Shown piece after piece: positions 57,402 to 64,000 of a stretch of DNA of 64,000 nt; within the stretch, counting starts at the first letter, position 1; each line of letters starts with the position of its first letter. The DNA lies in assembly GCA_003971905.1 (NCBI GenBank), contig RSEE01000045.1:372001-436000 (forward strand), read 5' to 3'. The notes beneath the pieces were generated by a model. The model searched no databases and was not told the origin of the DNA. It saw only the letters and a program-made list of their open reading frames with translations. This DNA comes from Moniliella sp. 'wahieum'. Lineage: Eukaryota > Basidiomycota > Moniliellomycetes > Moniliellales > Moniliellaceae. Made by a program: the position numbers and the translations under genes.

Positions 57402-58218
57402 GATGAGGTGGTAGTGGTGGTGGTGGCAGGAAGCCAAAGCACGGCCAGGCAATTCCGTCCGCCAACCCAATGCCCAGACTGAGGTCTCAGAGATAGAGAT
57501 GGGCTGAGCTCAGCAAATTTCAAATTGTGCACGTCCCAATTTCACCTACTCGCATCGTCACCCACCCCCAAGTCGAGCGTACCATCCTGCCCCTCCAGTA
57601 TGATGGTGGGACCAGTTATCACGGAAGGCGGGGTGGTACTTTATCTGGTGGCTTGAGAGCCGGACAAAGACGAGGAGAACCAAATACTCAAGGAAACAAA
57701 GGATTGAAGTCGGCTTGTCTCATCGACCCGGCCCAGCACACCACCAAGGGGCATGTGTGCCGCTAGGGTTGCGTCGCTCTTCCTCCTCGAGACACACACC
57801 TATGATAACACTGCCTCTATATAGTCTACCGTGATGATCGACCCTGGTGAGCCTCACAACTAAGGGAAATGTCAGAGAGCAACGAAACAGTCCCTCTTAG
57901 CTTGGCGGCCAGGCCGCGTCACATGAGGCCTGGGGGCCTGGTGGTAAAAACGGTGAGATGGCGCAGAGGTGTGTGGCGCTTTTTCTCGCTCGCGCGAAAG
58001 CGCATTCGCTCTCTGTTTATATATTGGCTACCTCCACACTCTAAAAGAAATAGCATCCTCCTTTGCCATATTCCATCCTCCCCACCCCCACTTCCATCTC
58101 CATCTCCCCAGCACCTTCACAAAACTATATCCCCACCCGTTCCTTTCCTACATCTACTCCAACGTTCTTTTTTCAACCAGCAGCGACCGCACTAACGCCC
58201 CCCCCACCCCCACTTACG
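57402..58218. promoter_or_regulatory. divergent promoter of DCAF11-like gene and chitin deacetylase
   Basis: About 820 bp. A TATA-like TTATATATT at 58017-58025 lies about 195 bp before the deacetylase ATG, followed by a long C/T-rich stretch (58060-58215) typical of strong fungal 5' leaders. Confidence 0.5.
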
Positions 58219-59665
58219 ATGTTCAACGTTGCCGTTCTCCTGGCTACGGCGAGCCTCATGGCTGGCCATGCCTGTGCTCATGTTGGTGCGGATTTCCCGG
58301 GCGTCTTGCGCCCGCGTTGCAAGCCGATGTGGCGAAACGCGGCATGCAGCGCCGCCAAGCGAGTTATAATGACCAGTCGTGGCAGACGATTACGGACGCG
58401 CGACTGAGTGCAAGTATTACAACTACGCCCCGGCCTCTTCTTTCACCAAGGCCTTCCCCCCAATTGGCAGATTGCCGACATCATGCCTGGTGACCAAGAG
58501 GCCCAATCGGTATGGGCTAACATCCAAAAGCAAGTACAAGTCCCCAACACGCCTCCCAAAGGGCAACCATCGGGGTCCCAACAGGGTACTCAGTATAACG
58601 CGGGCGAAGATCCTGATTGCTGGTGGACGTCATCAAGTGCGTTCACCCCAAGGCCCCTGGAGTCCCCCCCGACACGTTTACGTGCGATGAGCCGGGTACC
58701 TGGGGTTTAACCTTTGATGATGGTCCCAACTGCACCCACAACGCCTTTTATGATTTCCTCAAGTCAAAGAAACAAAAGGCCACACTCTTTTACATTGGCT
58801 CCAATACTCAACTGGCCGCTTCAAGCTCAACGTGGCCTGACTGATGGCACCAACTTGCAGCCCACACCTGGTCTCACCACTACATGACGGCACTTACTAG
58901 CACACAGGTATTTGCTGAGCTTTTCTATACCGTCAAAGCTATCAAATGGGTCACCGGTGTCACCGTGACCTCCTGGCGTCCTCCCTTTGGCGATGGGACG
59001 ACCGCGTCCGTGCGATTGCCTATGGGTTGGGCCTTGAGACTATCATCTGGACTGATGATACTGACGACTGGAACGTTGAGCCCCAAGGCTCTGTTGCCAC
59101 CTCCCAAATCGAGGGCAACTATGCGTCGATCGTGAGCAAGGCCAAAGGCCCCCGGACAGACGGGAGGTGTGGTGGTCCTCACTCATGAAATCAACGCAGA
59201 CACCATGCAGCTGATGATGACTGGTGCGTCTCTCCCCGTCTACTCTCTCATGTATTTGAAGATTCATGGGACTCACGAACTAACTCTCCTTATACGCAGA
59301 GTACCCCACGATCGCTGGGGCGTACAAGTACATCACCCCTGTGCATGTGTGCCAAAACAAGACCCAGCCCTACCGTGAGGCATCATTTGTTTACCCCAAC
59401 TTTGAGCAGTACACAGGTGGGAACATTATGCCTTCCGGTCTTCCCTCAGCCAGCGACATCACTGCCTCCTCCGTCGCCTCCATCGAGGTAGGCATCGTGT
59501 CTTCCAGCTCTCAAGCTACCCTCCAACCCAGTGTCTCTGGATCGGGTGGAGGAAGAAAGCCGATGACCAGACCTCCAAGTCCGGTGATGTGACGCTTGTT
59601 CCGCTGGCAGGACTGGGCTCTGCTGTCCTCGCCGCCCTCGGCGGCTGCTGCCCTCGCCGTCTAAA
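58219..59665 (+). CDS. Chitin deacetylase (CE4), likely GPI-anchored
   Basis: Converts cell wall chitin to chitosan. Signal peptide MFNVAVLLATASLMAGHACA at 58219; then CKYYNYAPASSFTKAFP, NWQIADIMPGDQEAQSVWAN. NodB catalytic motifs in order: TFDDGPNCTHNAFYDF (metal Asp), HTWSHHYM (His box, near 58870), WRPPFGD near 58970, DTDDWN near 59060, and VVLTHEIN near 59175. After SGLPSASD comes a Ser-rich stalk, and a hydrophobic end (GLGSAVLA...AAAALAV, stop at 59663-59665), fitting a GPI signal. Introns are likely near 58630, 58830-58860 and 59222-59300. Several slips, including one in the GPI tail. Confidence 0.88.
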
Positions 59666-60399
59666 ACGTTTTTGTATTCTCTGTCGTGGATGATGGATTC
59701 TCTGCCTACACGATCCTGGCATACTTTGATGACCAGTTACCTGACCACTCTTTTTTCCTTGCAACGAAACTGGACCTCACATTGGGAATGTTGACACCAC
59801 GGCCGTTCAGTTGATCCGGCATTCGCACTGTGCCCATCATCTTAATTTTTGGCTGGTATATATACACAGCCCTTTATTTTTTGCTCTTTTTCCTCTGCTC
59901 TAGTACCCTAGCAGGGGGCACGTTTCCTCTTCTCATCCCCGCTGGCTTACGCTGCTCTTACTCTCCACGAGGACATTCATTTGAATGATGGTTGCGCACG
60001 ATCAGAAGTGAACAAACCTTCACCATGCGAGGTGTGACATGTGAGCAAGTGAACGTTGAAGTAGAGCTACTGCAGCGGGTGGATGACATAAGCAAGCGTG
60101 ATCGCATAGACGAGGATGCATGATGCATGATGCATGATGGGGCGAAGGCGGGGCGCAGGCGTTCTGGCGCAGACACGCGGCGCGTCCGCCCGGCACCCAC
60201 CCGCCCTTCTTCCCCGGCCAGCACAGTCAGCCCTGGCGCTGTCTTGGGCGCCATTCGTGTCGCAGTGCGCTTGCTCTTCTTTTGCTCTTGCTGTTGTTCT
60301 TGCTCTTGCTTGTGCTCGTGCTTTTGCTCTGGCCGCTCCCCCATCCCGCCCCTCTCGCTGTCTTTATCTTTCTTGCGTGCCCCACCCCTGTCCCTCGCC
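59666..60399. promoter_or_regulatory. deacetylase 3' flank and MBP1 promoter
   Basis: Contains a TATA-like GGTATATATACACAG at about 59855-59869, which faces no obvious start, an array of three and a half GATGCAT heptamers at 60115-60139, and a C/T-rich leader before the MBP1 start (60260-60399). Confidence 0.45.
60115..60139. repeat. heptamer array, unit GATGCAT
   Basis: Three and a half perfect 7-bp units, about 260 bp upstream of MBP1. Same unit as the arrays at 31455 and 31769. Confidence 0.9.
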
Positions 60400-62433
60400 A
60401 TGGCGCCCAAGAACGCCGTCGAGGGCCAGATCTACAAGGCCACCTACAGCGGGGTCCCAGTGTACGAATGTGTTATCAACAATGTCGCCGTCATGCGCCG
60501 CCGTGCCGACGATTGGCTCAACGCCACCCAGATCCTCAAGGTGGTGGGGCTGGACAAGTCCCAGCGCACCCGCGTTCTTGAGCGCGACGTACAGCGCGAT
60601 ACCCACGAGAAGGTTCAGGGCGGGTATGGCAAGTACCAAGGTACGTGTGCTCTGGCAGAGCGTAGGAGGGTGAAGTTGACTTATGGCCAGGCACCTGGAT
60701 CCCTATGGAGAGTGCTATCAAGCTTGCTCACGTCTACAACATTGCCCATCTGCTCCAACCGATTACGAGCTACATGTCCAGTACCGCATCCCCCCCCCGG
60801 CACCCAAGCATATCACCACTAGTACCACCAAGGCCAAAAAGGCCACCCCGGCCGTTGCCAAGGCTAAGCGCGAGCTTACAGCTGACTCGGATAGCATCGA
60901 CCTTGATGCCTCCTCCCGTAGAGGCAACGCAGGAGGGCAGACGGTCCATCCAGCCGCGAGCGATGGGAGCCTGAGTCCCTCGCCCAGTGAGGCCTCCAGC
61001 TCTTCTCGCACACCTTCGCCGATGGATGCGGCGGAGCCCTTTCTCCCGCGTGGCTCGGGCCTGGAGCCAGATCAGTATGGCCGCTTCCCCGGTGACGAGG
61101 TGGACAATGGGGCGCGCTATGCGGAGATTATCCTGGACTACTTTATCTCGGAGAGCACGACAGTGCCCCACTGCTTCTCACGCCTCCTGCAGACTTTGAC
61201 CCGAACATGTCGATCGACGATGACGAGCACACCCCGCTGCATTGGGCCTGTGCAATGGGAGGGTACGGGTTGTGAAGCTGCTTCTATCTGCGGGGGCGGA
61301 CATGTTCCGTGTCAACACCTCGGGCCAGACGGCGCTGATGCGAGCGGTCATGTTTAGTAACAATTACGATCTTCGCAAGTTTCCCGAACTCTTTGATCTT
61401 CTCCATCGCAGCATTCTCAACATTGACCGTTCCGACCGCACCGTCTTCCACCACACCATTGACCTTGCTCTCAGCCGTAGTAAGCCACATGCTGCCCGGT
61501 ACTACCTCGAGACGATGCTCACGCGTCTACGCGAGTACGGCACGCAATTGGCCGATATGCTCAACTTCCCCGACGATGAGGGCGAGACAGCACTGACTGG
61601 CGGCGCGTGCCCGATCCAAGCGTCTGGTACGCATCTTGCTCGAATACGGCGCGGACGCCAAGAAACGCAACCATGAGGGCAAGTCGGCGGAGGATTATAT
61701 TGTGGAGGACGAACGGTTTCGTGCGTCTCCGCCTCGGACGGAACCTGTGGCAGCCGTCAAGATTGCCCCGCTTCCTTCACGAGCACATGTAGGTGAGGCA
61801 GCGCAGCGAGCTGCAGATCAGGCGGGTTCCATCGCCTCCAACCTAACTGCGCTGGCGGATGCGTACGATGCGGAGCTGGCCGAGTCGGACCGGATGCTCT
61901 CGCAAGCTCAGGCGTTGCAGGCCCAAATCTCAACCGAAACAAAGGAGAACGCCAGGGTGCTTGAGACGCTGGCCCAACGTGTCAAGGCGGGAGAGGGGCC
62001 CTCGAAGCACGGGGCCATGTCGCGCCACGTCTCCAGGCAGCCGTGGTCAAACGCCGGGCAGAAAATTTAGCTCGGTCCTATGCGTCCTTGCGGGCTCGCT
62101 CCAAACGTCTTCGCACCGATGGTGCGACGTTCGTCTCTACTCCCGATGCGGCCCCGGGCACAGTGGAAGCCTTCCTGCAGCCCCAACAGACTTGGCCACC
62201 GACCTGGCAAGGGCTCGAGACGAGGTTCTTCGCGCCCAAAAGGCGTGCTGGGCTGCAGAGGCTAGCTACTGCGATGCAGCTCTTGCTGCACAGGGCACGG
62301 GGCCTGCTATGGCCGCCTACCGCCGGTTGATCTCCCTCTCTTGTGGGGGGTGCCGGTAGAGGAGGTGGACGCGGTGGTAGGAGCATTGGGTAGCATGCTG
62401 GACCACTCTGGCGAGGCACCGGCGGCCATTTGA
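60400..62433 (+). CDS. MBP1: APSES/ankyrin cell-cycle factor Mbp1
   Basis: DNA-binding subunit of the MBF complex, which drives G1/S genes through MCB (ACGCGT) sites. Start [25 protein letters not shown]/KilA-N domain: [53 protein letters not shown], and [19 protein letters not shown] 50-bp intron (60641-60690) falls inside KYQG. A Ser/Pro linker follows. Ankyrin repeats: [32 protein letters not shown] and [51 protein letters not shown]. The C-terminal coiled coil ([20 protein letters not shown]) binds the Swi6-like partner. Stop at 62431-62433. Slips near 61200, 61600 and 62180. Confidence 0.92.
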
Positions 62434-63753
62434 AGCTTCCAAGCTCCCGGTTTCAAGCTATAAGATTACTCATGGGGAAAACTTGAGAATGGGGAGGGGG
62501 TGGTCCTTGGTAGGGCTCGTTCCTGGTGAGAGGGATTGTGGTTGTCGAGTGTGGGATGCCGAGGTTTCCAGACTGGGAGGTCGGAGGAATTCCCCACTAA
62601 CAAGAGACTGGATTGAAGGGGTTGCAATAACCCCCCCCCCCTCTGTAACAGAGCATCCATTGAAGCCGTATTCGGTCTAGATTCGAGTTCTGGCAAGAGA
62701 GAGGTGGGGAGGGGGCAATGGGGATGACGTTGATCCGATCTTCGGAGGATCAGGACGATGCGGGGGAGGAGGTTGGTATAGACCAGCGATCAGATCCCCG
62801 ATCTCAGATCTCACTACGCCCGTTGTCCGGAGTACAATACAATTAAAATACGGACCCCACATATTCATCACCATCACCTGCATCACCAGCGTCACCGCCA
62901 CTGCTCTCTTCTCTGCGTTTGAGTGCGCCAGCCCCAAACAGCCGAATGCGTGGCTATGGCCGAACCCGGGCCGGGGGCAAAGGCGTGCGATGCTGGCCAC
63001 AGACATGACGCGTGACGATCGGTGACGATCGATGAGAGGATGGTGATCATGACGAAATGTGTGGCAGCTGTCGATGACGGTGCGATGTGACATGTGACAT
63101 GTGAGATTGGTTGCTTCGTAGGACGGCGTTGTCCGCGTGCGGCCTCAGGGCCTCAGGATCCTAGTCCCACCGCGCATCACCTCGCACCGAGGCCAACCTG
63201 GCTGCGTCCATTGCAGGCCCCGAATGGCGACGCCGTGGTCTGGCCACACCAGGTGCTAGCTACGGCACTGCACTACACCCTCTTGTACCCGTCCTTCTGT
63301 CTCTCCTCTCTTGCGGCAGCGCATGAGAGAGCCATTATATCATGGGCTCGCGTACAACATAGAAGATTGCCCGCCCGAATCTCAGCGGCATGTTGAGGCG
63401 CAGCCGCCCGTGCGTGGATGCGCTCATGCCCTCCTGCCCGCACTCCTGCCCGCACTCTTTCGCTGCCCCCGAGCCCAGCGCCCGGGGCGGAGTGCCGGTT
63501 AGCGGTTAGCGTCCGTGCCCCATGCCAGCCAGCGTGCCCACGCAGTTGTGCTCCCCCAGCACGCTCAGCCTGTGCGCACCAGCCCCGATCCACATCCCCA
63601 GCGCATGACGTAAGTCCCCCGCACACTGGCGCCCTCCTGCTTGCACCATCCGCAGCGGGCCAATATATACCCCCCCACCCCTCTTCCTCATCCGTGGGGT
63701 TTCTCTCCCCCTAATACTACCTGCCCGCACAGCCACCGCGCCAGCCCCCAACC
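62434..63753. other. intergenic, about 1.3 kb
   Basis: No recognised gene. Holds a heptamer array at 63084-63104 (GATGTGA, CATGTGA, CATGTGA), a 10-bp-period GTGACGATCG pair near 63013-63035, and a TATA-like AATATATACC at 63661-63670 about 90 bp before the next ATG. Confidence 0.5.
63084..63104. repeat. heptamer array, unit CATGTGA
   Basis: Three 7-bp units; the reverse complement is the same TCACATG unit as the array at 32228-32296. Confidence 0.8.
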
Positions 63754-64000
63754 ATGCGCTTCTCCCCCATCGTCCGCTCCATCCCCCCCTCCGCCGGGCA
63801 CGTCCCCCCTACCCCGGCCAAGTCTCGCGCCCCCTCATCGCGGTCGTCGCCGCCGGCGCGGCAGCAGGCTATTGGTACTACACTGAGCCTGCGCGGCAGG
63901 TGCGTCACTCTCCTCCCCCCCCGGAAAACTCTGACTAACATTGACCATGCCCCCACCCAGGCCCGCGCCCAGGCTGAGGCGGAAGCCAAGGCTCGCGAAG
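63754..64000 (+). CDS. partial gene at the window edge, membrane-anchored, unrecognised
   Basis: ATG at 63754 (MRFSPIVRSIPPSAG). In the adjoining frame a short hydrophobic segment reads PLIAVVAAGAAAGYWYYTEP, then a 61-bp intron (63900-63960, GTGCGT...ACCCAG, branch-like CTGACTAAC) joins ARQ to an Ala/Glu/Lys-rich helix ARAQAEAEAKARE that runs off the window. An N-terminal anchor plus charged coiled coil fits a small mitochondrial or ER membrane protein, but the family cannot be named. Confidence 0.5.
   Translation, partial: MRFSPIVRSIPPSAGHVPPTPAKSRAPSSRSSPPARQQAIGTTLSLRGRCVTLLPPRKTLTNIDHAPTQARAQAEAEAKARE

Overview
The window reads as nuclear DNA of a fungus, most likely a GC-rich basidiomycete. 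It carries fungal or fungal-type families (Smi1/Knr4, an APSES/ankyrin Mbp1-type factor, Mkt1, a Bni1-type formin with GBD/FH3, FH1, FH2 and DAD, a GPI-type chitin deacetylase, Zn2Cys6 and bHLH regulators). Introns are short GT-AG introns of about 50-80 bp with one of 204 bp, and genes are closely packed. Genus and species cannot be told from the sequence alone.

Layout. 0.3-5 kb: RPS15, tRNA-Ala, PEX7 and a plasma-membrane type syntaxin. 6.2-8.6 kb: the tri-snRNP factor SNU66/SART1. 10.5-13.4 kb: SMI1/KNR4 and a divergent FYV7-like rRNA-processing gene. 14.1-21.3 kb: one large formin gene. 22.4-26.2 kb: an unrecognised gene, COX5/COX4 of complex IV, and a bHLH factor. 28.1-30.9 kb: a HIT-family hydrolase and a cytochrome b5-domain protein. 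31-37.8 kb: a gene-poor, lower-GC stretch whose left part is full of 7-bp-period arrays. 37.9-41.9 kb: PP1 (GLC7), a small complex I-like subunit and a serine carboxypeptidase. 42.1-47.9 kb: tRNA-Asn with an intron, a Sec14/CRAL-TRIO protein and MKT1. 48.7-57.4 kb: a Zn2Cys6 regulator with Cys/His-rich metal-binding-like segments, an NPF-motif protein and a DCAF11-like WD40 protein. 58.2-62.4 kb: chitin deacetylase and MBP1. A partial gene runs off the right end.

The genes are unlinked housekeeping functions (translation, splicing, peroxisome import, secretion, polarity, respiration, cell wall, G1/S control). No gene cluster, prophage-like, CRISPR or intact transposon system was seen. Nearly every conserved gene, including RPS15 and PP1, needs one or more single-base frame corrections, often in homopolymers. 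This points to residual base errors in the assembly, so many genes below are given as spans that cross two or three frames. The carboxypeptidase is far more disrupted than the rest and may be truly decayed.

The points most worth a second look are: a family of degenerate heptamer arrays in which the unit is usually a 6-bp palindrome plus one base; the gene-poor 31-37.8 kb block (candidate centromere or origin); the RPS15 start codon split AT|G by an intron; and the Zn2Cys6 protein with repeated Cys-Cys-Ser-Lys units and a His-rich loop.
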